Shown here piece by piece: positions 9,045-18,701 of a stretch of DNA of 64,000 bases. The stretch covers positions 1 through 64,000 of the forward strand of contig JBNLBS010000019.1 in assembly GCA_050303415.1 (NCBI GenBank), written 5' to 3'. The stretch comes from JBNLBS01 sp050303415 (GTDB taxonomy: Bacteria; Pseudomonadota; Gammaproteobacteria; Methylococcales; Methylomonadaceae). Each line of letters begins with the position of its first letter. The stretch's first letter is position 1. A program made the translations under genes and the position numbers. A model generated the notes under the pieces. The model did no database searches. It saw only the letters and a list, made by a program, of their open reading frames with translations, and was not told the origin of the DNA.

Positions 9045-10488
9045 ATCCCTGTGCCACCCAATCTTCATAACTTACATTATTATAGCTATTTTCGCCATTA
9101 TCACCTTGATCATCCAACTCTGCCACACATTGAGCAACCAACTTTTTAGCCTCCGCCAAGTGTAAATTCTCAGGCACTTCCTGACCATCAGTGATATACG
9201 ATAACGACATTCTGTTTTCAATTAAAGCGGATAGTGCCGGTCCTTTACTGACCGATTCGTCCAACTTAGTCAAAATACAGGCTTCCGGATCATATGCGTT
9301 AAAGGTTTTGATTATTTCATTCATTGCCTTAATCTCAGTTGCTGCAGACATAACCAAGTAAGGTTTAATGTGAATATCACTTTGTTGTAAGCATTCGATT
9401 TGTTCAGATACCCGCTGGTCACGCTGACTCATTCCCGCTGTATCAATCAGAATAAGGCGTTTATCAGAAAAGTTGTTGATTAAGTTACGTAGTTCTTCGG
9501 CATTGGCCGCAACCCTGACCGGAACATCCAAAATTCGGCCATAAATATTTAACTGCTCATGAGCGGCAATTCGATAATTATCCGTGGTAATCAATGCGAC
9601 CTGTCTTGGACCGTGTTTTAAAATAAACTTTGCCGCCAATTTGGCAATAGTGGTGGTTTTGCCGACGCCTGTAGGTCCAACCAACGCAGCCACCCCCCCA
9701 TATTCAAGCAGACTGTCGCCTTCAATGGGTAAGGCATTAGCCAGCATATCCTGAGCCTTTTCAAATGCCAGATTCATATCTTTATGGCTGCCCAGTCTAT
9801 TAGTGATTTTGATCGATAATTTTTTTGAAATACCCATTCCCGCTAGGCGTTGCAATAAATCCAACCGGGTCGGGTTACTTTGAATGTTATTAGTCCAATT
9901 GAACTCAGAAAACTTGCTATCCATCGCAGACCGAAGTGCCTTTAATTCCTCGCGCATGCTTAATAACATTCGATCGGAAGTATTATCAACCTGTTGTTCA
10001 ACCAATGCAGCAGCTTGTGATTCAGACAATCTGCTAACCGGCTTAACCGGCTCCATCCTTGCTCCGGTTATATGCCGATCATGACTTGTTGCCTGCTGAT
10101 GATGTTGAGATCTAATGTTAGCTGAGGACAGCATTGCTTTTTCAGCATAACCAACATATTTGTCAGTATTTTGACGCCCAGAGCGTAAGGGTGGAATTGA
10201 TCCGTCCGCCCCCTTCTTTCTTTTATTACCCAACACATGTAAATTTGATTTTTCAGCATCAAAATCAAACAAATGAGGCGTTTTTTTAGCTGCCGGACGT
10301 GAACTGGCTGTCCTCTCCGTTTCTAATCGAGAATGAACCTGTTGTTCGTCAAAATCCCGTGCCGCGACAATTTCAACTCCGCCATCCACTGACTTGTTCG
10401 ACATAATAACAGCATCCGAGCCCAGCTCCTCTTTTACCATTTTCATTGCTTGTCTTATGTCTTCAGCGAAGAAACGTTTAATTTTCAT
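9037..10488 (-). CDS. flhF: Flagellar placement GTPase FlhF
   Basis: 483 aa. It has a basic N-terminal B domain (MKIKRFFAEDIRQAMKMVKEELG), a poorly conserved linker to about 200, an N domain, and an SRP-type G domain with P-loop GPTGVGKTTTIAK near 271, LITTDNYRIAAHEQL, LIDTAGMSQRDQR and the TKLDES specificity motif. With FlhG it sets the polar site and number of flagella. It starts 17 bp after flhA and overlaps flhG. Confidence 0.95.
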   Translation of the reverse strand: MKIKRFFAEDIRQAMKMVKEELGSDAVIMSNKSVDGGVEIVAARDFDEQQVHSRLETERTASSRPAAKKTPHLFDFDAEKSNLHVLGNKRKKGADGSIPPLRSGRQNTDKYVGYAEKAMLSSANIRSQHHQQATSHDRHITGARMEPVKPVSRLSESQAAALVEQQVDNTSDRMLLSMREELKALRSAMDSKFSEFNWTNNIQSNPTRLDLLQRLAGMGISKKLSIKITNRLGSHKDMNLAFEKAQDMLANALPIEGDSLLEYGGVAALVGPTGVGKTTTIAKLAAKFILKHGPRQVALITTDNYRIAAHEQLNIYGRILDVPVRVAANAEELRNLINNFSDKRLILIDTAGMSQRDQRVSEQIECLQQSDIHIKPYLVMSAATEIKAMNEIIKTFNAYDPEACILTKLDESVSKGPALSALIENRMSLSYITDGQEVPENLHLAEAKKLVAQCVAELDDQGDNGENSYNNVSYEDWVAQGYA

Positions 10489-10505
10489 ACTGCTACCTCA
10501 TCACC

Positions 10506-12599
10506 TTATTCTCTACGGCCTACTGTTGAAACCACTTTAATCTGTCGATCTTCAGGAATTTCAGTATAGGCCAGCACGTTCAGTCCTGTTATTGAGTGCC
10601 TAACAAACCGGGCTAACCAAGGCCGAATAAATGATGACACCAGCAAAACCGGTGTTTGCCCGTCCATTTCCATCTTTTGGGCGTTCTCTTCCAATGACTG
10701 ATGCATCTGCTCTGCTAACCCTGGCTCAATCCCGGCGCCATTCTCACTCGCCGTTTGCAAAGAGTGATGCAATAACTGTTCCAACTCTGGGTCTAATGTT
10801 ATAACTGGCAATTCATTTTGTATGCCACTGATTTCATGAACAATTGATCGGCCTAATGAAACCCGGACAGCAGATGTCAGAATGTCCGGATCTTGACTCT
10901 TAGGCCCATACTCAGCCAAAGTTTCAGCTATCGTACGTATATCTCTGATTGAAACCCCTTCCTGCAATAAATTCTGCAGTACTTTGACCACCACACCCAA
11001 AGGCAGGACATTGGGCACCAGATCTTCAACCAGTTTGGGAGCTAACTTGCCTAAGTTATCGAGTAATTGCTGCGCCTCCTCATAACCAAACAATTCATAA
11101 GCATGAGTTTGAAGTATATGGCTTAAATGAGTGGCTATAACCGTACCATTATCAACCACGGTGTAACCCAAAGTCTGGGCTTGATCTTTTTGATTCGGTT
11201 CAATCCAGACTGCCTCCAGACCAAAAGCCGGATCACGTGTCGGCGTACCTTTTAAACTCCCGTATACTTGGCCGGGATTAATCGCCATATTCATATCCGG
11301 CTGTATATCTGCTTCACCTACCGTCACTCCCATAAGAGAAACACGATAAGTCGTAGGGGATAAATCCAGATTATCCCTAATATGGACCGACGGTATTAAA
11401 AAGCCCAAATCCTGTGAAAGCTTCTTACGTACACCTTTAATACGCGTCATTAATTCGCCACCCTGGTTTTTATCAACCAGTGGAATTAATTTATATCCCA
11501 CTTCCAGACCAATCAAATCAACCGGCATTACATCATCCCAGCCTAGTTCTTTAACTTCAGGCGCCGGTGGCGGCAACTCCACTTCTCTTATCTCCTCAGC
11601 CTGCTCGACTGCTTTATGACGTCTTTCCACTAAATACGCGCCACCCAATAAAGCCGATGCCAACAAGATAAAAACTAAATTGGGCATACCGGGAATAATC
11701 CCCAACAAGCCCAATACTCCAGCAGTAATCATCAACACTTTCGGATTGTCAAAAAGCTGGGTACCTATTTGTTCGCCGACATTTTCATCACTCCCCCTGA
11801 CCCCGGTTACCACGATAGCAGCCGCTGCTGATAATAATAACCCGGGAATCTGTGCCACTAGACCGTCACCGATAGTCAGCAAAACATAGATTTTACCGGC
11901 TTCGGCAAAACTTAGATCATGCTGCCCGACCCCGATTGCCAAGCCACCTATAATATTGACGAATAAAATAATAATGCCGGCAATCGCATCACCACGCACA
12001 AATTTGCTGGCACCATCCATAGAACCGTAAAAATCGGCCTCGGAAGCGACTTCAGCCCGACGCTTTCTCGCTTCATCCTGATCGATCAAACCGGCATTCA
12101 AATCGGCATCAATCGCCATTTGTTTACCTGGCATCGCATCCAGAGTAAATCTGGCGCCCACTTCGGCCACCCGTCCGGCACCCTTGGTAACCACCACAAA
12201 ATTAATAATTACCAGAATCGAAAACACTACTAAACCGACAGCAAAATTTCCGCCAATTACAAAGGAACCAAAGGCCTCAATTACCTTACCCGCAGCATCT
12301 CCTCCCGTGTGACCTTCCAGCAAGACTATACGGGTAGAAGCGACATTAAGTGCCAGTCTTAAAAGCGTTGCAATTAAAATAACGGTTGGAAACGAGGAAA
12401 ATTCCAGCGGTTTCAGGTTATAAACCACCACCAGGAGAATAATTAATGAAAAGGCAATATTGAAAGTAAAAAACAAATCCAATAAAAAAACCGGTAACGG
12501 TAACGTTACCATGGATAAAATCATTAAAATAACAACCGGCGCTCCCAGGCCGGATTTGGTTATTAACTTTAAAGCGTTATTTGCTTTACTCAATTCCAT
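10506..12599 (-). CDS. flhA: Flagellar type III export gate protein FlhA
   Basis: 697 aa. The N-terminal half has about eight membrane segments and the FHIPEP-type region (TLLRLALNVASTRIVLLEGHTG, DAMPGKQMAIDADLNAGLI). The C-terminal cytoplasmic domain, from about residue 350, docks chaperone-substrate complexes. Together with FlhB and FliPQR it forms the proton-driven export gate. It is 3 bp from flhB and 17 bp from flhF. Confidence 0.97.
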   Translation of the reverse strand: MELSKANNALKLITKSGLGAPVVILMILSMVTLPLPVFLLDLFFTFNIAFSLIILLVVVYNLKPLEFSSFPTVILIATLLRLALNVASTRIVLLEGHTGGDAAGKVIEAFGSFVIGGNFAVGLVVFSILVIINFVVVTKGAGRVAEVGARFTLDAMPGKQMAIDADLNAGLIDQDEARKRRAEVASEADFYGSMDGASKFVRGDAIAGIIILFVNIIGGLAIGVGQHDLSFAEAGKIYVLLTIGDGLVAQIPGLLLSAAAAIVVTGVRGSDENVGEQIGTQLFDNPKVLMITAGVLGLLGIIPGMPNLVFILLASALLGGAYLVERRHKAVEQAEEIREVELPPPAPEVKELGWDDVMPVDLIGLEVGYKLIPLVDKNQGGELMTRIKGVRKKLSQDLGFLIPSVHIRDNLDLSPTTYRVSLMGVTVGEADIQPDMNMAINPGQVYGSLKGTPTRDPAFGLEAVWIEPNQKDQAQTLGYTVVDNGTVIATHLSHILQTHAYELFGYEEAQQLLDNLGKLAPKLVEDLVPNVLPLGVVVKVLQNLLQEGVSIRDIRTIAETLAEYGPKSQDPDILTSAVRVSLGRSIVHEISGIQNELPVITLDPELEQLLHHSLQTASENGAGIEPGLAEQMHQSLEENAQKMEMDGQTPVLLVSSFIRPWLARFVRHSITGLNVLAYTEIPEDRQIKVVSTVGRRE

Positions 12600-12602
12600 A
12601 AC

Positions 12603-13730
12603 TTATTGATCCAAAAGTTCTTCCGGCACAGGTAAATCAACCGGTGGCTTAGGAGCGGCCCAACCTTTTTCCTGAGCTGTTTTTAACTGAAAGACATAAG
12701 CCAATACCTGCGCTACCGCTAAAAACAGGCCTTGTGGTATTTCCTGATCCAACTCGGTTGAATAATACAAAGCGCGAGCCAATGGCGGTGCCGCCACCAA
12801 CGGCACGTTCGCGCCAGTTGCTATAGTTCGAATATGTGCAGCCATTAAATCAACACCTTTTGCCACCAATATAGGTGCACTTGAACCATGCTGATCATAC
12901 TTCAAGGCAACTGCAAAATGGGTTGGGTTAGTCACTATCACATCAGCCTTAGGCACCTGCTCCATCATCCGTTGCTGGGCCGCTTCCATTTGCAAGCGTC
13001 TGATCCTGCCTTTTACCTCAGGATTGCCCTCAGAATCCTTATGCTCATCCTTAACTTCCTGTTTAGTCATTTTTAACTGCCGGGTATGATTCCATAATTG
13101 ATAGGGCACATCAATCAATACCAGTATTAATAAAGAAGCGCTCAAAAGAAACAAACTCACACTGAGCTTATCCCCGGCCTCAGCCATAGCCTGAGTTACT
13201 GTCTTTGTGCTAAGCGCTAAAAAACTGTCAATATAAAACTTAAATAACAGATACCCGACAAACAATACCAATACTACTTTTAAAATTGCTTTGATCAGCT
13301 CTACCAACCCCTGCAAACCAAACATCCTTTTTAAACCGGTCAGGGGATTAAACTTAGATAATTTCGGCTGCATCGCTTCCATACTGAAATTCCATCCCCC
13401 CATCATCATCGGTGTTAACAATGTCGCAACAAGCAAAACCAATACAAACGGCAGTATTAATATCAGTCCATTTGAAATAACTTTTTCAAAATAAATCACT
13501 GGGCTGGCAGGGTCAAAGATTACTTCCCTGCTCAATTGAAACTGCTCTCGCATAATCAACCATAAACCATGGACAATATGTTGCCCCATAACCAACAACA
13601 TTACTGAGCCGGCCATCAAGGTGACAAAAGTATTCAGCTCCCGTGAACGAGGTACCTGACCTTTTTTACGCGCATCCTCAAGCCGCTTACTCGTAGGTTC
13701 CTCGGTTTTATCCCCAGTATCATCAGCCAT
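12603..13730 (-). CDS. flhB: Flagellar export switch protein FlhB
   Basis: 375 aa. It starts with TGDKTEEPTSKRLEDARKKG, has four membrane segments, and carries the autocleavage motif NPTH at 268-271 (VTNPTHFAVALKYD). Cleavage there switches export from rod-hook to filament substrates. It lies 14 bp downstream of fliR and 3 bp upstream of flhA. Confidence 0.97.
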   Translation of the reverse strand: MADDTGDKTEEPTSKRLEDARKKGQVPRSRELNTFVTLMAGSVMLLVMGQHIVHGLWLIMREQFQLSREVIFDPASPVIYFEKVISNGLILILPFVLVLLVATLLTPMMMGGWNFSMEAMQPKLSKFNPLTGLKRMFGLQGLVELIKAILKVVLVLFVGYLLFKFYIDSFLALSTKTVTQAMAEAGDKLSVSLFLLSASLLILVLIDVPYQLWNHTRQLKMTKQEVKDEHKDSEGNPEVKGRIRRLQMEAAQQRMMEQVPKADVIVTNPTHFAVALKYDQHGSSAPILVAKGVDLMAAHIRTIATGANVPLVAAPPLARALYYSTELDQEIPQGLFLAVAQVLAYVFQLKTAQEKGWAAPKPPVDLPVPEELLDQ

Positions 13731-13744
13731 ATCGATTCATTCAA

Positions 13745-14518
13745 CTAAAAGTGCAAAACCTGACTAACCAACTGATAGCCTTCAGTTAATATAGTGGAAA
13801 AAGCATCTAAAATTGCTGAAATAGTTCCCCAAATCAAAATCATGCCCATTACAATAGTTATTGGAAAACCGACACCGAAAATCTGTATTTGCGGAGCAGC
13901 TCTGGAAGCGACACCAAAACAAATATTGACAAATAAAATGGTTGCCATTATCGGTAACGCCAGCAGAACCCCGCCGGCATACATTCGGCTACCCCAGGCG
14001 ATTACCGTCCATATATCGGTTTTTTGTAATCCATCCAAGGCGATAGGTATGGTTTTGAAGCTGTCTACCAGCATTTCAATTAACAATAAATGTCCGTTCA
14101 GACTCAAAAACAGCAGACTACCCGAAATAACAAGAATCTGCGCCACCACGGGAACCTGAATACCGGTGGCCGGATCAACCATTGATGCAAAACCCAGTCC
14201 CATACTGAAAGCAATGGCCTGTCCACCGACGACCATCACGACAAATACCATTTGCAAAATAAAGCCGGTAATAATACCAATAGCAATTTGTTGAACGGTT
14301 ACCATCACCCCCTGATAACTGAATATTTCAACCTTCGGACCTGAGTCAATGACCGGCATAACCACCAGGGTAATTAAGATAGCCAAAATTACCTTGAATC
14401 GGGCCGGAACAGCCCTAACACTAAAAACGGGAATACTGACAAACATTGAGCTAATACGCATAAATGGCCATAAAAAATCAGCCAGCATCGATAGCATATC
14501 CAGTTCTGAAAAATTCAC
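13745..14518 (-). CDS. fliR: Flagellar export protein FliR
   Basis: 257 aa, very hydrophobic, about six membrane segments. Family features include FLWPFMRISSMFVSIPVFS at the N-terminus and LPIMATILFVNICFGVASRAAPQIQIF in the last third. It builds the export-gate core with FliP and FliQ. It begins one base after the fliQ stop. Confidence 0.95.
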   Translation of the reverse strand: MNFSELDMLSMLADFLWPFMRISSMFVSIPVFSVRAVPARFKVILAILITLVVMPVIDSGPKVEIFSYQGVMVTVQQIAIGIITGFILQMVFVVMVVGGQAIAFSMGLGFASMVDPATGIQVPVVAQILVISGSLLFLSLNGHLLLIEMLVDSFKTIPIALDGLQKTDIWTVIAWGSRMYAGGVLLALPIMATILFVNICFGVASRAAPQIQIFGVGFPITIVMGMILIWGTISAILDAFSTILTEGYQLVSQVLHF

Positions 14519-14519
14519 A

Positions 14520-14789
14520 CTAACCTATTAACGTTGGTATCCGATGCATAAGATCTTGGAAAAAATCCACGATCACCTGTAACATGGACGGGCCGGCAAT
14601 AACCAGCACCAGAATCACCGTTGCCAGTTTTGGTATAAAGGTCAAGGTTTGTTCATTAATCTGGGTTGCAGCCTGAAACATTGATACTACCAAGCCAACA
14701 GCCAGTGAGGATAATAAAATGGGGCCAATAAGTTTTATTGCGACCATCACGGTTTGCTCAGCAAGCACTGAAATGGTATCTGGCGTCAT
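14520..14789 (-). CDS. fliQ: Flagellar export protein FliQ
   Basis: 89 aa, the usual family length, with two membrane helices (residues about 15-37 and 50-75). It begins MTPDTISVLAEQTVMVAIKL, and TQINEQTLTFIPKL is the typical loop. It belongs to the FliPQR gate complex and lies 27 bp after fliP. Confidence 0.95.
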   Translation of the reverse strand: MTPDTISVLAEQTVMVAIKLIGPILLSSLAVGLVVSMFQAATQINEQTLTFIPKLATVILVLVIAGPSMLQVIVDFFQDLMHRIPTLIG

Positions 14790-14816
14790 TCCCCCCGCGC
14801 TCCTTTAAAAACCAAA

Positions 14817-15569
14817 CTAGGCATAAAAACTTGCCGCCAGCATTTCCATAACCAATGCCCAGCCATCAGCCAAAACAAAAAGCATTAATTTAAACGGTAA
14901 GGAAATAATCATTGGGGATAGCATCATCATACCCATGGACATCAGGACGCTGGCAACGACTAAATCGATCACCAAAAAGGGTAAAAAGATTAAAAAACCT
15001 ATCTGAAAAGCTGTTTTCAATTCGCTGGTTACAAAAGCCGGTAGCAATAAAGAAAAAGGTACATCCTCTATTGTCTCAAGTTCCTCATGACCTGATATCC
15101 GGACAAACAATGCCAGATCCGCTTCCCGCGTCTGCCTTAACATAAATTGTCTAAATGGCTGGGAGGCTTTTTCAATTGCAGTGGTAACAGTAATTTTTTC
15201 CTCCAGGTACGGTTGAACCGCCTCTGTATTTACCTTTTCAAACACCGGCATCATAATAAATACAGTTAAAAACAATGATAACCCTAAAAGGACCTGATTA
15301 CTGGGTGCCTGAGCGGTTCCCAAAGCCTGTCGTAACAAACTTAACACAATCATGATTCGGGTAAATGAAGTCATGGTTAATAACATTGCGGGTAGCAGCG
15401 TCAACATGGTCATTAACGCTAAGATTTGAATAGTGACCGTATAGGTCTGGCCACCTTCCGGATTTGTGGTGACCGTTACTGCTTCAACTCCGGACACAGC
15501 CCATGTCGGCATCGATAACACAAATAATGCAAATATCGCCAGTAGCTGTCGGCCGCTTATTTTAACCAC
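14817..15569 (-). CDS. fliP: Flagellar export protein FliP
   Basis: 250 aa with an N-terminal signal peptide (hydrophobic stretch LLAIFALFVLSMPTWA), then four membrane segments. Family signatures are TSFTRIMIVLSLLRQALGTAQAPSNQVLLG and FLPFLVIDLVVASVLMSMGMMMLSP. It forms the pentameric core of the export gate. It overlaps the end of fliO by 8 bp. Confidence 0.96.
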   Translation of the reverse strand: MVKISGRQLLAIFALFVLSMPTWAVSGVEAVTVTTNPEGGQTYTVTIQILALMTMLTLLPAMLLTMTSFTRIMIVLSLLRQALGTAQAPSNQVLLGLSLFLTVFIMMPVFEKVNTEAVQPYLEEKITVTTAIEKASQPFRQFMLRQTREADLALFVRISGHEELETIEDVPFSLLLPAFVTSELKTAFQIGFLIFLPFLVIDLVVASVLMSMGMMMLSPMIISLPFKLMLFVLADGWALVMEMLAASFYA

Positions 15570-16005
15570 GAGAACTACCTTTCATTGCCTGCTTTAGCTT
15601 AAGCGAAAAGTTATTTCCATCGCCTGCTTCTGTAGGCTGATGTGCCAACAAACGGTCATCGCCTTCTAAAACCAGCAAGGTTTCAATTCGCCCTGGCGTC
15701 ACGCCAAGAACCAGTTGTTTTTGTCCAACCTGCAGTAACACCACCTTTTCTCTCATACCCAGTGACAAACCGCTGAGTACACGCATTTTTTCCACACCAC
15801 CAATAGACAACTGGCCGGATTTTCGCAAGACCCAGACAGATAAAAAAAAGATTGCCAGAACTACCAGCAAACCAACAGACCAGTTTAAAACATCACCCGA
15901 AGAAACGGTTCTGACTGTTTGTTTTGGTAACTCATTACTCACTATTGCTAAGGAGGAAGGCAAATAGAGCAAGCCCCAAAAACAGATAATTAGTTTGGCA
16001 AACAT
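15562..16005 (-). CDS. fliO: Flagellar protein FliO
   Basis: 147 aa, with a signal-like N-terminus and a single membrane helix at about residues 47-62 (VGLLVVLAIFFLSVWVL), followed by a small cytoplasmic domain (VLSGLSLGMREKVVLLQVGQK). FliO is an assembly scaffold for FliP. Sequence conservation in this family is weak; the position between fliN (1-bp overlap) and fliP (8-bp overlap) decides the call. Confidence 0.9.
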   Translation of the reverse strand: MFAKLIICFWGLLYLPSSLAIVSNELPKQTVRTVSSGDVLNWSVGLLVVLAIFFLSVWVLRKSGQLSIGGVEKMRVLSGLSLGMREKVVLLQVGQKQLVLGVTPGRIETLLVLEGDDRLLAHQPTEAGDGNNFSLKLKQAMKGSSRG

Positions 16006-16478
16006 TAGCCTAATCGCTTTACTCGTTCAGACGGACTGATCACATCCGTCAATCGAATGCCAAATTTTTCATTAACCACCACCACCTCACCATGCGCAAT
16101 TAAAGTACCGTTAACCAATACATCCATCGGTTCACCAGCAAAGCGGTCTAATTCCACAACAGAGCCCTGGTTTAATTGCAATAAATTTCTGATATTGATC
16201 ATTGTCCGACCGATTTCCATAGAAATAGTGACCGGTACATCAAGGATAACATCCATATTAATATCATCCGTACCATGCAAATCAGGATCATCAATGGATT
16301 CATCGCTTAATTCATCAAAAGCTGCGGCCTCTGCGGTTTCCGCTGCCGCCTGCTCCTGCAGGGCATCACCCCAGTCTACATCACCACCGGCTTCTGTTTC
16401 AGCCTGCTCATCCATGGCGGCCGCCCATTCATCACCTAATGCCGCATCATCTTGATCATTTGAATCTTGTTCACTCAT
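16005..16478 (-). CDS. fliN: Flagellar motor switch protein FliN
   Basis: 157 aa. An acidic, Ala/Glu-rich N-terminal half precedes the conserved SpoA/FliN domain from about residue 78 (DVPVTISMEIGRTMINIRNLLQLNQGSVVELD through VNEKFGIRLTDVISPSERV). It forms the lower C-ring with FliM and helps dock export substrates. It lies 67 bp after fliM. Confidence 0.95.
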   Translation of the reverse strand: MSEQDSNDQDDAALGDEWAAAMDEQAETEAGGDVDWGDALQEQAAAETAEAAAFDELSDESIDDPDLHGTDDINMDVILDVPVTISMEIGRTMINIRNLLQLNQGSVVELDRFAGEPMDVLVNGTLIAHGEVVVVNEKFGIRLTDVISPSERVKRLG

Positions 16479-16545
16479 ATCCCAACCTATCCGGTATATT
16501 CACTTTTCTCATTAACAAATCTTTACTCATAACAGCCGATATCCT

Positions 16546-17526
16546 TTAAAGATCGTCAGGCGTCAGTTTATTTTGTATTTGTACAGCATAATTACCATCG
16601 GAAATACCAATTTTACCTTCAAAAACCGGTACACCAGCCGCCTTTAATATTACCGTTTCAGGTAATTCCACAGGAATCACATCACCCTGCTTGAATTCCA
16701 TAATCTGTTTCAATGGAAGTGTTTTTTCCAGCAATAAGCTATTCACTTCCACTTCTGTACGTAACAACTCAAAGCGCAAAGAATCCTGCCAACGACTATC
16801 TACTTCTCCACGATCACTGGATACCGCATCAAGCAAATCCCTGATTGGCTCAATCATTGAATACGGCATGGTGATATTAATGTCACCGCCACCACCTTCC
16901 AATTCAACATGAATTGTCGAGATAACCACAATTTCAGATGGGCTGACTATATTGGCAAACTGCGGATTCACTTCGGAGTTCATATATTCCAAATCCACAT
17001 CCATAACAGGCTTCCAGGCTTCTTTAATATCCTTAAAAATCATTTCCATCATCATCCTGATGACGCGCATCTCAGTTGGAGTAAACTCCCGCCCTTCAAC
17101 CTTATTATAAAATTGTCCGGTACCACCAAAAAAATTATCCACCGCCGTAAAAACCAGTCGTGGCTCCATCACAATTAGAGCTCTCCCACGTAAAGGCGAA
17201 AATTTAATTACATTCAGATTGGTCGGAACAAACAAGCCCTGAACATATTCAGAAAATTTTTGCACCTGAATACCGGAAATAGAGATTTCCGCCGAACGCC
17301 GCAAAAAGTTGAACAAGGTAATACGAAAATATCTGGCAAAGCGCTCATTAATCATCTCCAGAGTCGGCATTCGACCACGAACGATACGCTCCTGACTGTT
17401 AAAGTCATAGCTTTTCGCTCCGGCATCAGTTTCCTGACCATCACCTTCAGTATCTATATCGCCATCATCAACACCATGCAATAAGGCATCGATTTCATCT
17501 TGTGAGAGTAAATCAGCTGTAGCCAT
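16546..17526 (-). CDS. fliM: Flagellar motor switch protein FliM
   Basis: 326 aa. The N-terminal CheY-P binding segment LLSQDEIDALLHGVDD is intact. The middle CheC-like domain (FNFLRRSAEISISGIQVQKFSEYV) and a C-terminal SpoA domain follow. It receives the CheY-P signal and reverses the motor. It starts one base after the fliL stop. Confidence 0.97.
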   Translation of the reverse strand: MATADLLSQDEIDALLHGVDDGDIDTEGDGQETDAGAKSYDFNSQERIVRGRMPTLEMINERFARYFRITLFNFLRRSAEISISGIQVQKFSEYVQGLFVPTNLNVIKFSPLRGRALIVMEPRLVFTAVDNFFGGTGQFYNKVEGREFTPTEMRVIRMMMEMIFKDIKEAWKPVMDVDLEYMNSEVNPQFANIVSPSEIVVISTIHVELEGGGGDINITMPYSMIEPIRDLLDAVSSDRGEVDSRWQDSLRFELLRTEVEVNSLLLEKTLPLKQIMEFKQGDVIPVELPETVILKAAGVPVFEGKIGISDGNYAVQIQNKLTPDDL

Positions 17527-17527
17527 G

Positions 17528-18025
17528 TTATTGCATTACAAACGCTGTAAAAAAAACTTCTTTAATTTGAGTCTTTTCTTCCATTTTTTCCATTACCTTT
17601 ATAATTTCCTGCTTGATCGCATTACGCAATTGTTCCTTGCCTTCTCGTGTAGCAAAGCCATTAACATCCTGGGAACCAATCAACATTAATAAATTATTTC
17701 GAATCATCGGTTCATGTTTGGTCAAAATATCCGGGGTTCCATCATCCTCAACAAGTAATGACAAAGACACCTGTACAAGCTTGGCAATCGACCCCGAAGG
17801 AAAGTCTACAATTAAAGGGTCCGCCATATAAAAGTAAGTTTCATTTTTAACGGCAACCTGCTCTTCATCAACAGAGTCTTTGGGCGTATCAGTCATTAAA
17901 AAAAAGTAAACCGCTATTCCACCCGCACTTAATAACAAGACGGTTGCTACTATTATGATCAGCTTTTTAAAGGAACGCTTTCCACCCTCTTCACCCAATT
18001 CAAATTCCTGCTCACTCTCTGCCAT
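17528..18025 (-). CDS. fliL: Flagellar basal body protein FliL
   Basis: 165 aa from the ATG at 18025, chosen over an in-frame TTG at 18043 because GGAGAAGGG lies 7 bp before the ATG. A single membrane helix spans about residues 21-44 (KLIIIVATVLLLSAGGIAVYFFL), followed by a periplasmic FliL domain (YFYMADPLIVDF). It supports stator function. It is the first gene of the export/motor operon. Confidence 0.93.
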   Translation of the reverse strand: MAESEQEFELGEEGGKRSFKKLIIIVATVLLLSAGGIAVYFFLMTDTPKDSVDEEQVAVKNETYFYMADPLIVDFPSGSIAKLVQVSLSLLVEDDGTPDILTKHEPMIRNNLLMLIGSQDVNGFATREGKEQLRNAIKQEIIKVMEKMEEKTQIKEVFFTAFVMQ

Positions 18026-18056
18026 ATTAAGACCCTTCTCCAATTTTTAAATGCAA

Positions 18057-18071
18057 GCAAAACCTAAGCCA
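18057..18071 (-). promoter_or_regulatory. Candidate sigma-54 promoter of the fliL operon
   Basis: Minus strand TGGCTTAGGTTTTGC: the -24 TGGC and -12 TTGC blocks sit at the exact spacing of the consensus TGGCAC-N5-TTGC. The predicted start, about 12 bp after the GC, gives a leader of roughly 20 nt to the fliL ATG. Pseudomonad fliLMNOPQR operons are FleQ/sigma-54 dependent, so this fits the family pattern. No activator site was identified. Confidence 0.55.
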
Positions 18072-18256
18072 AATTATATTATTTTATAAAAAACAATACA
18101 TTACCAATGCGCTAGAAAATACCCTATCAATAAATGCTTTGTCAAAAAACAGATATTTGACGCTCGGCCACACTATCCACACCTATTTTAACCGACTATA
18201 GTACACAATTAATGGACAGTATATACATAAAGCATGATTTACTACAGTCACAAAAA

Positions 18257-18285
18257 AAGGGTAAAACCATAAAAGTATTACCCTT
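18257..18285 (-). terminator. Intrinsic terminator of the DUF2892 gene
   Basis: Perfect 8-bp stem (AAGGGTAA at 18257-18264, TTACCCTT at 18278-18285) around a 13-nt loop. On the minus strand the stem is followed by seven Ts. It lies about 30 bp after the stop of the DUF2892 gene and before the fliL promoter, isolating the flagellar operon. Confidence 0.75.
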
Positions 18286-18315
18286 ATTTTAAATGTTTGA
18301 TTCAACACATTACAT

Positions 18316-18516
18316 TTAAAATGCGCTCCCCGGTTTAACGCCCATTTTTTTCAAAATTATCGCCAAGGGACAAAAGCCTGTTATTGCGGACTGTAATAAA
18401 TTCAAACCGACAAAACCGGTAAACCATAGCCAATACAATGAATGTAAATGTGCCAGTAATACACTGGTTAAAATAAACATGCCCGCAACAGCCAATACCA
18501 TTCGATCTATCGTCAT
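18316..18516 (-). CDS. DUF2892 family small membrane protein
   Basis: 66 aa, two predicted membrane helices (about 5-23 and 27-45). It reads MTIDRMVLAVAGMFILTSVLL, then LYWLWFTGFVGLNLLQSAITGFCPL. This is the YgaP-type membrane module (DUF2892), often found alone or fused to rhodanese domains; the CPL motif with its cysteine is typical. A good ribosome binding site (AGGAG, 5 bp before ATG) supports the start. Function is not established. Confidence 0.85.
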   Translation of the reverse strand: MTIDRMVLAVAGMFILTSVLLAHLHSLYWLWFTGFVGLNLLQSAITGFCPLAIILKKMGVKPGSAF

Positions 18517-18701
18517 AAAATCTCCTAGCTCTGATAAAACAAGTACTAATTCTCGCTTCGTTAATGTAGCTTTAACAACCCAACATTAACTGCTATAATC
18601 ATTCACTATTTTCACATCGTTCCATTTTATACTCACAAAAGCACACCTAATAATTTGATTTAAATAACAAATCCTCTTTTTAACGCATCAAGGACTTGCT
18701 T

